Assembly (NCBI RefSeq): GCF_000516985.1
Contig: NW_006917091.1
Coordinates: forward strand, 1,564,977-1,628,976
Direction of reading: 5' to 3'
Length of the DNA: 64,000 bases
From: Pestalotiopsis fici W106-1
Taxonomy: Eukaryota > Ascomycota > Sordariomycetes > Amphisphaeriales > Sporocadaceae
Shown here in pieces: positions 11,680 to 23,700 of the stretch. Each line of letters begins with the position of its first letter. Within the stretch, counting starts at the first letter, position 1. A program made the translations under genes and the position numbers. The notes beneath the pieces are model-generated. The model searched no databases and had not been told where the DNA came from. It was given only the letters and a program-made list of their open reading frames with translations.

Positions 11680-13478
11680 TTACGCCCTTGCTCTCCTCAG
11701 CCGGACGAAGCACTTCTGCGGCCGCCGCGACACACCGTCAAATCCAGCGTAGCCACTAAGCGCCGCGGGTATCTCGAGCATCTCAAAGTGCCAGATCAGC
11801 ATGGATAGTATCGTCTTGACCTCCATAGCCGCCATGCGCCGGCCCCAGCAGCTGCGGGCGCCCAGGCCGAACCCGAGCTGCGGTCCGGCATTGGGGTCAA
11901 ACTCCACGGAGCCGTCCTCCTTCTTTACGAGCCAGCGGTCCGGCTCGTAGAGCCGCAGGTCCTGAGTCTCGTCCCAGCTTTTTTCCGCTGCCGCCCTGGC
12001 CGTCGGGCTCCGGTCGCTGTCATTGATAGGCAGGGACGGCGATAGAAACCCCGGCCCATTGGAGACGAGGAAAACCTGACTACCCTTGGGGACGCGCCGG
12101 CCCAGGATCTGCGTGTCACACAGTGCTTCGCGCGTCACCGTCACGGAGGTCAGGCGCAACATTTCCTCAAACGCTGCGTCCAGGTAGGGGAGCCGGGCCT
12201 TGCGGATCTCGTCAAAGGACGGCAGCCGGTCCTCCTCCAGTGCCTGGGGGAAAGTGGCGTAAAGTTCAGACCGGACCTGGGATTGCACATCCGGGTGGCC
12301 CGTGAGGAACTTTGTCAGCCACCCCATGGCACCGCCAGTGGTGTGATGACCAGCGATGATCTCCCCGAAGATCTAGACTCATGGAAATGTTTTAGTCAAG
12401 TGTTTTGCATTTATTTACTCATGTAGATGTAAGAAGACAATGATTAGCTCCGACATACCTCATCTGATATCAAGTGGTTGTCAAAGTCCGGTTGCCGGCC
12501 CTCTTTCTCGGCCGCCGAAGCCTCGCGCATCAGCATGTGTTCCAGGCCAGACTTGATTTCGCCCGCCTCGTAGTGCTCTTTGGCGATCTCAAGCTGGCTC
12601 TTCACCGTCCTTTGCTTCTCTGAGAACAGCTTTTTGAACCAGGACATCCTCCGCCACCAGAACAAGCTGAGGCTGGGGACCCAGGCAATCACAGTACGCT
12701 CGACTACCTGCGGCACCTCGTGCGCCGTCACGAGGAAGTCGTGCAGCTTGGCTGGAGGAAATATGATCGGATCGTCCAGACCACCCTGCGGGATCTCGGA
12801 GGGGTCCAGATTGGCAGCTAGCTCCACTTGGGGGCCGACCGCCGTATATCCCAGATTGCTCCCGAAGGCCCAGCCCATCATGGCGTCCAGAGAGGCAAAG
12901 TCGTAATCGTCCCGGACAGTAAACGGCCTGCCGGCCGCCAGCTCCATGCGCCTCTCAAACAGCTGAATGAGCTCTAGCCCCTTGGAATAGATTATAGGGC
13001 CCATGTGTCCATGCAGGAAAGACGGAGTCATAAGATCCTGGAGCCACCCGCGCGAAGCCTTGAACTTTTGATTCGTCAGGAAGCGTGGGTGAAAGTCGCC
13101 GAGGCTCGCCATCGCATTGGTAATGAAGGAGGACTTGTCAAACTCCTTGGTTCGCCGCGTCAGAATGTCCTGGGACTCGCGAAAGTCGCTGACCAGAATC
13201 CAGGGCTTAGCGAATGGGCGCACAAAGACCTGGCAGATGGGCGCCCCCAAGCGCTCGACCTGGTCAGCGCACCAGACGCCAAACTCATGCGTGAGGCTGA
13301 TCTCTTGCAGCATATCCGGCCCGTCGCCAAAAAGGGACCGCACGGCCTTGGCGTTGTACGCAATGCCTGGCAGCGGTTTGGGTAGTAGCCATCGATAGAG
13401 GCTGTAGGCTGCGATGGCCAGGAAGGCTACGGCATGGTAAGGTGCCGATGCGGCAAAGTCATACGGCGTTGAAGCCAT
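11680..13478 (-). CDS. Cytochrome P450 monooxygenase
   Basis: Two exons, 13478-12459 and 12372-11680, with an 86-nt intron; 570 residues. The N-terminus has a membrane anchor (AVAFLAIAAYSLYRWLLP) followed by a proline-rich hinge (PKPLPGIAYN), as in microsomal fungal P450s. The K-helix ExxR is in FEEMLR. The heme loop is FGLGARSCWGRRMA with the thiolate Cys at about residue 515. The I-helix reads AGHHTTG at about residues 347-353, where the family consensus (A/G)Gx(D/E)T(T/S) has an acidic residue; here it is His. The enzyme should be an ER-bound, NADPH-reductase-dependent oxygenase. It lies in the cluster in the same orientation as the SnoaL-like, regulator and O-methyltransferase genes, so it is a likely tailoring oxidase of the polyketide. 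CYP family not assigned. Confidence 0.9.
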
Positions 13479-13858
13479 GTCTTATTTTAATCTCTATATC
13501 TCTCTTTTGGGTAGCAATTCTCGCGGGATGCTTTGATAGAAATCGTGAAAGGATTTGAGCGACCAGCAGCATTGAACAGAGTGATTATTGCATACTCAAG
13601 TGCTCAGCAGTCTGCGATGTCGGCTTTGCTTTGGCCGACCCGATACCAACGAGATGCATGTGCTAAATGGCCATCATTGTCTTCCCCAGGAGAGCGTGAC
13701 GACATTGATGCAGATGCCAGATGCATCGCCAGCCTAGACCGCCTTTTTGCGGTCTTCAACAGCCCGCCCAATGCAACGGAAAGCCGATGGGTGTACAGGA
13801 GCCCTCCAGCAGAAAGGCACAGATGCCGTGATTGGGAGCTCGAGCTCGCTTCAACCTC

Positions 13859-13894
13859 GGAAGGAGGCGCGGAAGGAGGCGCGGAAGGAGGGGG
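13859..13894 (+). repeat. Tandem repeat, three 12-bp units
   Basis: The unit GGAAGGAGGCGC occurs twice exactly, and a third time with a changed end (GGAAGGAGGGGG). It is non-coding and lies in the P450 upstream region. Confidence 0.85.
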
Positions 13895-14143
13895 GCTCTT
13901 GGCCCGCCAGTGGTCGGGTCGGACTGTGCCACAAAGTACTTACAGTTGCGTAATGTTGATAGATCAAATGCATAGGGTAGAACGCATCAGGCAGGCCATA
14001 TCGCCATGATTGCCCTGCCTTGACCTCCGCGGGGTGATGACACCATATCCGTGAGCTGATCTGGGGTGATTCCCTGATAATAGGATATCTGTTGCAGCGC
14101 CATCTTATGTCCGTCTGTCCGGCTGACAACGTCCGTCTGACGA

Positions 14144-14150
14144 CGGGCAT
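14144..14150 (+). promoter_or_regulatory. Candidate cluster regulator half-site CGGGCAT (P450 upstream)
   Basis: Copy of the 7-mer that forms the palindrome in the PKS/O-methyltransferase promoter. A 7-mer is expected about eight times by chance in 64 kb on two strands, so a single site is weak evidence. Confidence 0.25.
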
Positions 14151-14928
14151 GTATGCAGGTGAGATTCCCCCTGTGGTGTGAAGTTCCAAGCCGAGATTTT
14201 TCGGTCCTATGGGAACATGACGGACGCAAACGGGTAAATCTGGGCCCGGGGCCCTAAAAGTGCACATGGCTGGGGGCTCTACCTACCGCGGGGTACCTGG
14301 CCCGTTTTGTACCCCCGTCCTTCCCTAAAGTCTTGAGTAACGGGACACGGCAGTAGCCCTGATGTTGATGTTTGCGCCACGATCCTTTGAGATCCTGCTT
14401 GCTACTCTAGTCTAGCAGTCACAGAACCGAAATCGAATTGCTAGGGCCTTGGGATCGATCACAATGTCAGCAGCCTTCGACGCCCATGGCATGGGGTTTG
14501 TTTGCCAAGTCTTCAAGTTACTAAAGATTTGTTTAGCTAATACAGCTTGTAGTTGTGCAGAAAACAACAGAATTTTCGATTTGCAAATGCTTGGCAGTGG
14601 TATAATACACCCTATCTAGTGATATCGTGCGGGTGCTAGTTGGTTTTTAGCTATGGCGATTTCGAGTAGTGTTCAAATATTGTCAAATTGTTCCATCCGA
14701 AATTCCATTTTGCGCCGTCCACTGTAGATAGTCGAGCTTCACTAGACATGGTGTTGCTAAATTCATGATACAAAAGGCGACTCCGAATGTGAATACCATT
14801 GCCTTTCGGAAAATTAATGAAACAAAGTCCTCGCCAGAGAGTTTCTCCGATATCTATTGTACAAATCTATAATCTAGTCCCGCAAGTCTGTGCTTTCGAT
14901 ACTTTATCACTAGCTCTATCCCTCTTGA

Positions 14929-17352
14929 TCAAGGACCCAGCATATCCCAATCTGGATATGGGTCATCAGGTACTGAACTGGAAAGAAAGCCGCTCAGCCC
15001 GAAAACCTGCACGGCTGGATCATGATCAATGTTTGCCCAATACTCGGGCACAACTGTTTCTAGATCTAATTCTTCTGACTCGCATGATCGAGGGTTCAAT
15101 CTTTCGACGAGGTTGTTCAAAACCCGCGACCCGGCATCTGCCATGCTACTGACCTCGGCCAACATGTGCAAGCGCTTCTGTGCACTATGAAGAGCCCTCA
15201 AGCAGCCGTCCTTGCTCAGTGAAGTTCCTCCGTTCATCAACGAGGTTAATACAGATGGCTGGATAGTCGTGTCAATTTCCTCAACAAACGCTGGGTCCAG
15301 ACAAATCGAGGCAATAATAACTGCAGCCTCGAACGTGGCGAAGATAATAGGGGCAGATCGTGTGTGAGAATTACCCATTAGGTTGTGTAGTACGTCAACA
15401 GCGGCAAGCATACTGAGTGCCGCCATAGCCAGCATTTTCTTTTGCGAGAGGAGCAGTACTTGCTTGTACGAGGGGAGGCTCTGCACTACAGTCGATGGGA
15501 GGAGAAGTAGGGGTTTGAAGTTCCAGCAGACAGTATCCCAAATGGTAATGTGCAGAACTTGCCTCTGCCTTGAAAGCATGGGTATCCGCGCGTCCCACAT
15601 CTTGTTTGGCTGAAGTGCAAAGGCTGGCGGCAGAGTATTGAGAAATTGAGCACAGAATCTCTCATATCTGGTCTCAGCTTCGGTCATGTCATACTCCAGT
15701 CCAAAGTTGGGGCTGAGACTCCTCCAGAAATTTGCCAAACGCACTTGAAGAAGACGTTCAGTGAAGGTCTCGGGCGCTTCTATATCATCTGGATCAAGCA
15801 AGAGTCTCATGCGAGGTAGGTTGGTAGCAGCTAGCCCGCTTGGTAGAAACGGGATGCGGTCAAGCTGTCTTGAAAGCAAGCTGTGTCCAATGCTTAGTTT
15901 TGGTCTTGAGCGGTTCAACATGAAGGGTGATGATACCTGTCCCATATGTAGAGAATGCAGAAACATCGTCGGCGCATTTCTTTCTCGGGCTCGGATGGGC
16001 CTGGTATTGATGCTGGTACTTCTTTGTGGATGCCAACACGTTGTGCTACCCGTAGAAGATTGCCAAGGGTGTCCCAGAAAGCAGTGGTTCGGCCTTCACA
16101 CTGGAGTCTTAAACCGACGAACGCAAGCTGTTGTACCCGCAACAGCGTGCCTCTCGTATCTAGACTACTGCAAGTGCTGGCAAGACTGTCTGCAATCTCA
16201 TCGCAGTCTCTTCTGATGTCCGTCAGGGATACTCCACGGATACTGTCAATTGTATGTGATGGAGAAGGCAGGAATTGCGACGCATAAGAACAGACCCTCA
16301 AGACAAGGATGGTAAATTCGCAATCGGCTAGAGATGGAGGCGGCAATTTGGACCACCAGGCATAATACTCCTTTAAAAACCACTGTTCCATCATGATTCC
16401 AGTAAGCATCAGATCACATTGTTGCAGATGCAGGTAGCAAGCGAATAATCCCTACAGGTTGCTACAATCTCGGGGGAAAGAAGAGAAATGCAGCCGTAAG
16501 CAAAGGACTGGACTTACAGGTGGGTGCAAGATCTGTTCCATCCTAGAGTTCACGGGTGGTTAGTGAGATGCTGTTCACTTACGAGATCGGGCACCTACAA
16601 AGTTGGTTGCCGTTTCAGACCATTTGACCTCTCTACAAGCTTGGCCTTAAATAGGGGCGGGCAAGATACGAAGGAGACTCACCAATTGACATCAGTGATA
16701 AAGAACTGGATTATAAAATCAATAATCTGGCGATCAGGTAGCCTTTCCAGTTCTTGCTGCACACTGGCCGCTGCGTTTTGTGGCAAGGTCTGATATGTAT
16801 CACCCAAGATCTGCCTTCTATCTAGTCCCGCCTAAACCAAGGTTAGTTAATGGTCGTTTTTATGTAGACCAGAGACAGTAGGTACGAGATCGCTTGGAGG
16901 GGTACCGACCATATGGAGCAATGCAATCGTGTTGGACTCGCTTTCCTCAAAGTATCCAAAAAGATCAGATAGTGAGGATGTGCAACTATTGCTGACGGTG
17001 GTGCTGTTGCTGTCTGGAGTCCACCAGCTATGCTCATCGGTCCCAACGCTGATTCTGCGCTGAAGTGCATCATTCTCTGTGTCGCTACTTGTATCCGCCT
17101 GTCTTGGCAAAGACGCATTTGAGGTGGTGGAAGAAGAAGAAGGATAATAAGCACATTCTTCTGGTCGTCGCCGACGAGTGCAATGGTCGCAAGGGTATTG
17201 TCGATTACACTAGTCGATTGGATGTCTTTGTGAGCTAGGTGTCTATACAGCTTGATATCTCGAATGAAGACAAAACCTCTACCTACTTTTTGTTTTCGTT
17301 TGTAGCAATGGATGCATGCATACACTCGTCGCCTCCGGTTTGCCTTGTCCAT
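14929..17352 (-). CDS. Zn2Cys6 transcription factor with fungal_trans domain
   Basis: Six exons on the minus strand: 17352-17287, 17209-16910, 16831-16683, 16542-16518 (only 25 nt), 16382-15937 and 15880-14929; 645 residues, all junctions in frame. The zinc cluster spans the first intron: RRRVYACIHCYKRKQK then CNRQYPCDHCTRRRRPEEC, giving C-x2-C-x6-C-x5-C-x2-C-x8-C exactly. This match fixes the first splice sites. Exons 3-5 give the start of the fungal-specific regulatory domain (FFITDVNW-MEQILHPP-WFLKEYYAWW), and exons 5-6 read across as YIWDSLLSRQLDRIPFLP. Such proteins bind CGG-containing sites, often as dimers. Its place between the P450 and the O-methyltransferase suggests it is the pathway-specific activator. 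Its target may be the CGGGCAT palindrome described elsewhere; that is inference. Confidence 0.92.
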
Positions 17353-17711
17353 CGCAGGCAGAGTTTGCAGGAGATCAGAGCGAAGCGCTCCCTCCCAGTC
17401 TCGGGTGGACCGTGTTCAATTGATTCAAATATGTGACTTACATATGTCAGTCATGAAATCCAAAAGGGCTACATGATTGTGTCTTCTGCATGAGGGTAGC
17501 CAGAAGAATGAACAGGCAATTTTACCGAATTCAGTCATTGGTGATAAAGACGGGCGCGTACAATGTCGTAACAGATATGTATGTCTCGTCTGACACTCGA
17601 TCGATCGGCATATCCTATGTTGATGAAGAATATATCGAACGCGGTAAGAAACCCTGGACGCACATATGGAACATAGGTAAGCTTACTGAAATAGGTGAGT
17701 ATGCAACTTAG

Positions 17712-17752
17712 GTGCGTGCATGTGTGTGTGTGTTGTGTGCACGCATGTATGC
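17712..17752. repeat. Alternating purine-pyrimidine TG tract with inverted repeat
   Basis: The tract is almost entirely alternating purine/pyrimidine. The arms TGCGTGCA (17713-17720) and TGCACGCA (17738-17745) are exact inverted repeats, so a hairpin or left-handed helix is possible. It lies about 0.4 kb upstream of the regulator start. Confidence 0.7.
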
Positions 17753-18260
17753 GGCGGGTAGACAAATACTGTCAAACGATTCCCACATACCCCAAGCTTA
17801 GAGCATTTCCTGGCTGCCTTGGCAGCAGATGGGTCTTGATTGCAGATTTCTGGGCATGAATATGAGACACGAGTTCTCACGTCAGCTCGCAACAGCTAGA
17901 CTGGACGTTGAACGTTGTGTGGTGTTGAGCAGTCCGAGGTTGCATTCGGGCGGATGCTCCCAGCGCCCAGCTGAAAGGTTCTGTCGGGTATTTGGTTGTG
18001 TTCTGGGGTGTCCATAGATGTTACTGATAATGCAGTCAGCAATGCACCTGCCAGCTTGCACTCCCCGCTCCGATAAAGTGACCTATAGAACCTGTCCCGC
18101 CCTTTACTGCAGTGTGCCACCTAAAGTCTAAATTGGCACAATATGATATGATATTTATCCACGACCTGGTACCTCGAGTTATGTTGGGTGTGACCCTCTG
18201 GCGCCCCCAGGTTTCCCTGCGCGCTGCTAATAGTTAGTAGGTCGCTGTAAGTATGGAAAT

Positions 18261-18384
18261 CGGGCATTGCTCCAGGTCCAAGCATGCTCTCAGTGGGGGG
18301 CCAGTGCAAACCCCGCCCGCCAAGTAATGTACCCCCAGGCCTAACATACTTGCTTCTCGGGACTTGGTCGAGGAAGCCGGGCAT
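18261..18384. promoter_or_regulatory. Two CGGGCAT sites upstream of the regulator gene
   Basis: CGGGCAT occurs at 18261-18267 and 18378-18384, same orientation, 117 bp apart. They match the arm of the palindrome at 20447-20461. Possible autoregulation of the Zn2Cys6 gene; weak on its own because of chance frequency. Confidence 0.3.
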
Positions 18385-18715
18385 CTGGCCCTAACCCTGA
18401 CCAAGCCCGCGGAACGCCCCGCGAGGTCTTTTTAGCCAGACCCTGCAGGGCATAATGGGCCGTTATGCTCGACCTGCATGCCGTCAAGGTCATCAATTGA
18501 CGTGTTGCCATCCATCCACTCAGCACAAATGCGGCATTCATTGCGATAAGACCAGTACGTGCGCGCCTCGAACCGATAATTTACCAAATTCGCACACAGA
18601 GTCTCAGCATTGTAGCGGCATCACTGCGCAGTCTTCAATCCATCTGGGTCTGTTTTGAATGTATGCCTTGATAGCATGTTCAAGCTAAACCTCTAGTCAT
18701 TACGTACATATGTAT

Positions 18716-20208
18716 CTATCGCTTGAGGTAAATCTCGAGGAGACCGAGCGGCCCCGTCGAGTGCAACTTGCGAATCTCATACCTGGCATCTGCTTCCTTC
18801 AACAGGGTCTCGAACTCTGCCTTGGTTCGCTGTTTTGCGCCGAATCCTACCAGCATAACGAGATCAATCTGTCGCACCTCGCGCTCTGCGTATCGCGGCC
18901 ACTGCCCCGGCTCCGGCATGATGATGTCGTTGACCAGTAGCGGCGTGTCGGGACTGGAGCCCTCGAGGCCTGGCACCATGCCCTTGAACATGGTGATAAC
19001 GTCTCGGTCACACCAGTTGTGCGTGCATTGGCGAATGAGGAACGCCGCTGCGTCTCGGTACGGCTGTGGGTCGAAGAAGCTGTGCTGCGCGAATGAGACA
19101 CGGTCACGAATATCGTCGGTGAGCAGCTTCTGGCCCTCATCCAACATGTTCGTCGACCCGTCCTGCACTACGAACGTGAGCTCAGGGAAAAGCTGAGCAA
19201 CAAAATAGGTCAGCAAATTATCGCAGGTCGGAGCGTCTCGGACAGTCCAGGGTCACTTACCCGAGCCAAAGTCATGGAGATATGTCCACTGCCACCACCG
19301 CAGTCGACCACTGTGCCCTTCAAACTACCCCAGTCGAAACAGTCTCTTAGCTCGTTGATGTGCCGATCCACTATCGTATGTTGAGTAGAGTCCAAAAATG
19401 GTCATGAGATCAGAGAGTGAGTGTCAACTTACTTCTAGTTGCCCCTGCCATTGCCCTTGCAAAACGACCCGCGTTAGACGGATTTGCAGCATACCATTCA
19501 AAAATGGGAAGGCCATGCTGATATTTGAATGGACAATGGTTGCTATCCGCCTCGAATGGGTCTGCCTTCAAGCTGGCAGCCGAGTAGGCGGCCGCCTTGA
19601 GCAATTCGTCAAGCCTGTAACAGAGTGAGCGGTTCTGCGGAAGCGGGTGAGCACTGGTATTCGGCAGGATTTGCGTACGTGTAGTGCACTGTAGCTCGCA
19701 ACTCCTCATCTTTGTGGAGGACAATGGAGCTGGAGCTATGCGAAATAAAGCCGGGAGTGTCCTCTTGGAAGAATCGTAAAGTGATGAGCATGCGGATCGT
19801 GCGGCTGACGCGGTCGAGATCCAAACCAGCCTTTTCCGCAAGACTCTTCAACGAGATCTCGCCCTCGGCCGGCACCAAAGTAAAGAATTCAAAGTCTAGA
19901 GCGATTTGCATTGATGCCAAGTCGTAGGTATAAGCGGCGAAAGAACGCAGGAACCTTCGGGGACCGTCAATCAATCTCTGCAGGTCCTCCAAGGATTCTC
20001 GCAAACTGCTCTGTAGGGCCTGGTACTGCTCGGTCGCTGGAGGATCACTAGAGTTCACCGAGAATGTCGGAGCGGCGAGATTATTGGCTTGAAGATATTT
20101 CGTGATGCCTTTTGTTTGCTCAAGGATATTCTCGGCCAGCTCGAGGATGGAAGCACCCTTGGCAGGCACATGGCCGTTTTGGTGCGAGTTGATACCGTTG
20201 GTAGCCAT
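18716..20208 (-). CDS. SAM-dependent O-methyltransferase (COMT-type)
   Basis: Four exons on the minus strand: 20208-19679, 19614-19433, 19370-19261 and 19192-18716; 432 residues. The N-terminal part (residues about 80-190) is a winged-helix dimerisation/substrate domain (ISLKSLAEKAGLDLDRVSRT, then RMLITLRFFQ). The SAM-binding motif is VVDCGGGSGHIS at about residues 258-269, followed by LFPELTFVVQD (motif II). The THNWCDRD segment corresponds to the usual 'HDWSDE', with its catalytic-base His. PLLVNDIIMPEPG and the GxxRTxxEFxxLL-like end (KQRTKAEFETLL) complete the family pattern. It should methylate a hydroxyl of a small aromatic or pyrone-like product. The start is 523 bp from, and divergent to, the polyketide synthase, so shared regulation is likely. 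Confidence 0.92.
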
Positions 20209-20731
20209 CTTAGACGTTCGTTTGTCTCTGGAAGCAGGGATGAACGGTTCTCAAAAGTGAGGATGAGTCGCTCCCGAATGTAGGAATAACAGAGATAAGA
20301 AACCAGGCGGCTTGTGGAAGACGCCCCGTAACTTTTTCCTACCGGCTGTTTACTTATCAATTCGCATCTCAACAAAATCCCCCACACAAACCATAGTTAC
20401 ATTGTGACGCACAGGGTGTCGCTACATTGATAAAACCGAAAAAGTCCGGGCATCATGCCCGAGTGACTGCATTGCTGATCAGCGGACGGCCGAAAAAAAG
20501 CGGCATTACGACGACCACTCTGTACCTTTCATGAAAGTCCGAAGTCGGGCATGCTTACATTCGCAGATTGGCACGGTACGACCAACCTTTTTCTGGAGAA
20601 ACTTGATCACAGTTGATAAGGATAGTTTCTGCAAGAATTCCAAAGTCCAAGGCCATGTCCTGTTCAATGTCAGAGACTGACACTTCAACACAATCAGAAA
20701 ATAGATACCAAAATCAGAAGCAATTTCAACC
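20209..20731. promoter_or_regulatory. Divergent promoter of O-methyltransferase and PKS
   Basis: This 523-bp intergenic region separates the two divergent start codons. It carries a perfect 15-bp palindrome (20447-20461) and a third half-site at 20546-20552. No open frame of its own is supported. Confidence 0.7.
20447..20461. promoter_or_regulatory. Palindrome CGGGCAT-C-ATGCCCG, candidate Zn2Cys6 binding site
   Basis: Seven-base arms are perfectly complementary around a central C, preceded by another C (CCGGG). Its position, roughly midway between the divergent start codons, and its CGG ends fit a dimeric Zn2Cys6 site. One more half-site, CGGGCAT, lies at 20546-20552. The sequence pattern is seen directly; the binding is inferred. 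Confidence 0.5.
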
Positions 20732-23700
20732 ATGACTTCAGAGGCAAGGCCCAGCGATGGACCTGAGCCGATAGCCATAGTTGGCATGGGTAAGTCAAAT
20801 ATTCCTCGATAGGTACCTACAGACCACATGCTCATGAATGAGTGCAACAGGGTGCCGATGGCCTGGTAGTGTCAAGTCGCCTGGCGACTTGTGGGATCTC
20901 TTGAAGAATAAGAGAGATGGGTACCGGGAATTTGTCGAGCCACGCTTCTCAAAGAAGGGGTTCTACCATCCAAATCCGGATCGCCCAGGTACAATGTCGA
21001 CCAAAGGTGGATTCCTGGTGGACGAGGACCCCCGGCTATTCGATCATTCTTTCTTCGGTATGACGGGTCTGGAGGTGGAAACCATGGACCCGTCGCAGCG
21101 GAAGCTACTCGAAGTCGTCTACGAAGCATTCGAGAATGGTGGCGAGACTTGGGACAGTATCTCAGGATCTCGGACGGGCGTATTCGTCGGCAACTTCTCC
21201 CTCGACCACTGGATGATGCAAGCCAGAGACTGGGACTACCCTCGCCCTTATGCCACCACAGGTGCGGCAACCAGTATCCTTGCTAATCGTATAAGCTATA
21301 TCTTCAACTTGCAGGGCCCAAGGTATGTACCAAGATCGCTCTCTAACTCCCTTCACTATGATTTACCATTTCTCTAGTCTTGCATTGGATACTGCTTGTT
21401 CCTCGTCCATGTATGCAGTGCATTTGGCAGTCAATTCTATCCGCAACGGAGACTGCGACTCGGCCATTGTAGCAGCGTCCAACTGGCTAGTGGACCCCAG
21501 CCTACAGATTGCACTAAACAAGCTCGGCGCCCTGTCGCCTACTTCAAGATGTCACACTTTCGATGCCAGCGCCGATGGGTATGCGAGAGGTGAAGGATTT
21601 GCCGCACTATATATCAAAAGGTCATCATTAGCTGCCCTGGATGGGTCCCCCATGAGAGCTCTCATTAGAGGTACAGCTGTAAATGCAAATGGTCGGACTG
21701 GAGGCATCACTCGGCCAAGTGCAGCAGGCCAAGAAGCTGTCATTCGCCAAGCATACGCAAATGCTGGCAATCTACCATTTTCAGAGACGACCTATTTCGA
21801 GTGCCATGGTACTGGAACACCAGTGGGTGATCCCATTGAGGTATCAGCGGTCGGCAATGTCTTCTCATCAGTCCGAGCCTCGCCCACTGACCCTCTGTTC
21901 ATCGGATCCGTCAAGACCAACCTGGGGCACAGCGAGGGTGCTAGCGCCCTCGCAGCCATCATGAAGATTGTTCTTTCGCTAGAGGCTAGAGCGATCCCAC
22001 CGAGTTTCGGCGTCGAGAGACTCAATCCAAACATCGATTTTGAAAAGGCTCGAGTTCATGTGGTCACAGAGTTGACACCATGGCCAGAAGACAAGGTCCT
22101 GCGAGCCAGTATCAACTCATTTGGTTTCGGCGGCGCAAATGGGCACTGTATCATTGATGATGTCAGTGTTGTCTATCCGAGTTATCACGAAAATGTAGGA
22201 CATAGCTCCACCCGTCGAGCACAGGCAGCAAATGGTCGTACAAATGGCCACACAAACGGCCACACAAATGGGAGTACAAATGGGTATTCCAATGGTGCCA
22301 CTTCCAATGGACAGTCGAATGCACATCAAAACGGCGACTCAGTATTGCGACATAAACCCTACATAGAAGAACCGAAAAAGATCCAGAAAGCTACCGCACC
22401 TTCTCGCGAGCTTGTTCTACTGCCATTTTCCGCCCAGAGTGCACAATCGCTGAAGCTCAACATTGACGCGCTGTCCGACGTCGTCGACGATTTCTCCCTG
22501 GCGAACGTGGCGTACACTCTTGGGTTGAAGCGCTCCAAGCTGCAGCAAAGGACGTTCCGCATTGTCAACAAATCCAACGTGAAGGAAGGTTTGAATGTCG
22601 AAAAAAAGATTTTCTCAAGTCCCCTACAGTCGGCGAATGTCGGATTTATCTTCACGGGTCAAGGTGCGCAATGGACGGCCATGGGTGCGGAGCTTTTCCA
22701 GTATCGGGCATTCCGGACTGCCATTTTGTACCTAGATCACGTCCTCCGATCGCTGCACGATCCTCCGTCGTGGTCTATCAAGGACATATTGAGCGGAAAC
22801 TGCGAAAAGGACTTGGTCCAACAACCTGAGATATCGCAGACGGCATGCACGGCACTGCAAGTCGGTCTGGTGGATCTCTTGGCTTCTTGGTCAGTTCGTC
22901 CTTCGAGCGTTGTCGGGCACTCTTCTGGTGAGATGGCAGCAGCATACGCGTCCGGTCGGATAACAGCCGCCGAAGCCATCGTGGCGGCTTACTATCGCGG
23001 CAAAGCAGTCGCAAAGAACAAGCAACAGGGTACGATGTTAGCAGTAGGCCTGGGACCTGAGGACGTGTCCGACTACTTGCATGTTCTTCAAGGCGGTGAG
23101 GCCAGAATTGCAGCCATCAATTCGCCAAACAGCGTCACACTGTCTGGAGATACACCTGCCATTGAACAGCTAGCAAAGGCCTTGACCTCGGATGGTGTAT
23201 TCAATCGCATGCTTCGTACAGGTGGAAATGCGTACCACTCGCACCATATGATCCCATTAGGTGCTGACTATAGTACGATGCTTTCTGGAGGCCTCGATCG
23301 CATCCGTGAGCTCGATGTCGACCACGAGCATTATCCCGAAGTGCCCTGGCTATCCTCTGTTGCGCCTGAAAAGTCTATATCAAGCTCTGACACGACAGCT
23401 GCATATTGGCGGGCCAATCTAGAATCTCCGGTACGATTTTCCGAGGCGCTGAAAAACATGGTGTCTCAAGAAAATCTTCCAATCGATGTTCTCGTTGAGA
23501 TAGGGCCTCATGGTGCCTTGAAGAGTCCAGTCACCCAAATACTGAAGAGCGTTGGAAAATCTGTACCATACGCTGCCTCTTTGAGCAGAAACGAAGATGC
23601 ACGGGAGTCTGTGTTGGAACTTGCAGGTACGCTTTTCGGACTCAACGCAGCTATCGACTTGTGTACAGTCAACGCTTTCGACGAGGGCAGTGACAGTGAG

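Larger units (their letters stand above)
13479..14928. other. Intergenic, P450 promoter region
   Basis: No gene is seen. It contains a 12-bp tandem repeat (13859-13894) and one CGGGCAT half-site (14144-14150), about 0.67 kb upstream of the P450 start. Confidence 0.4.
17353..18715. other. Intergenic, regulator promoter region
   Basis: No gene is supported. The stretch includes an alternating TG-rich segment with hairpin arms (17712-17752) and two CGGGCAT sites (18261-18267, 18378-18384), about 0.9-1.0 kb upstream of the regulator start. Confidence 0.4.

Noticed and set aside
22228..22335. Regular short repeats resembling an array
   Set aside because: Not CRISPR: units are 12 nt, contiguous and in frame inside the PKS gene.
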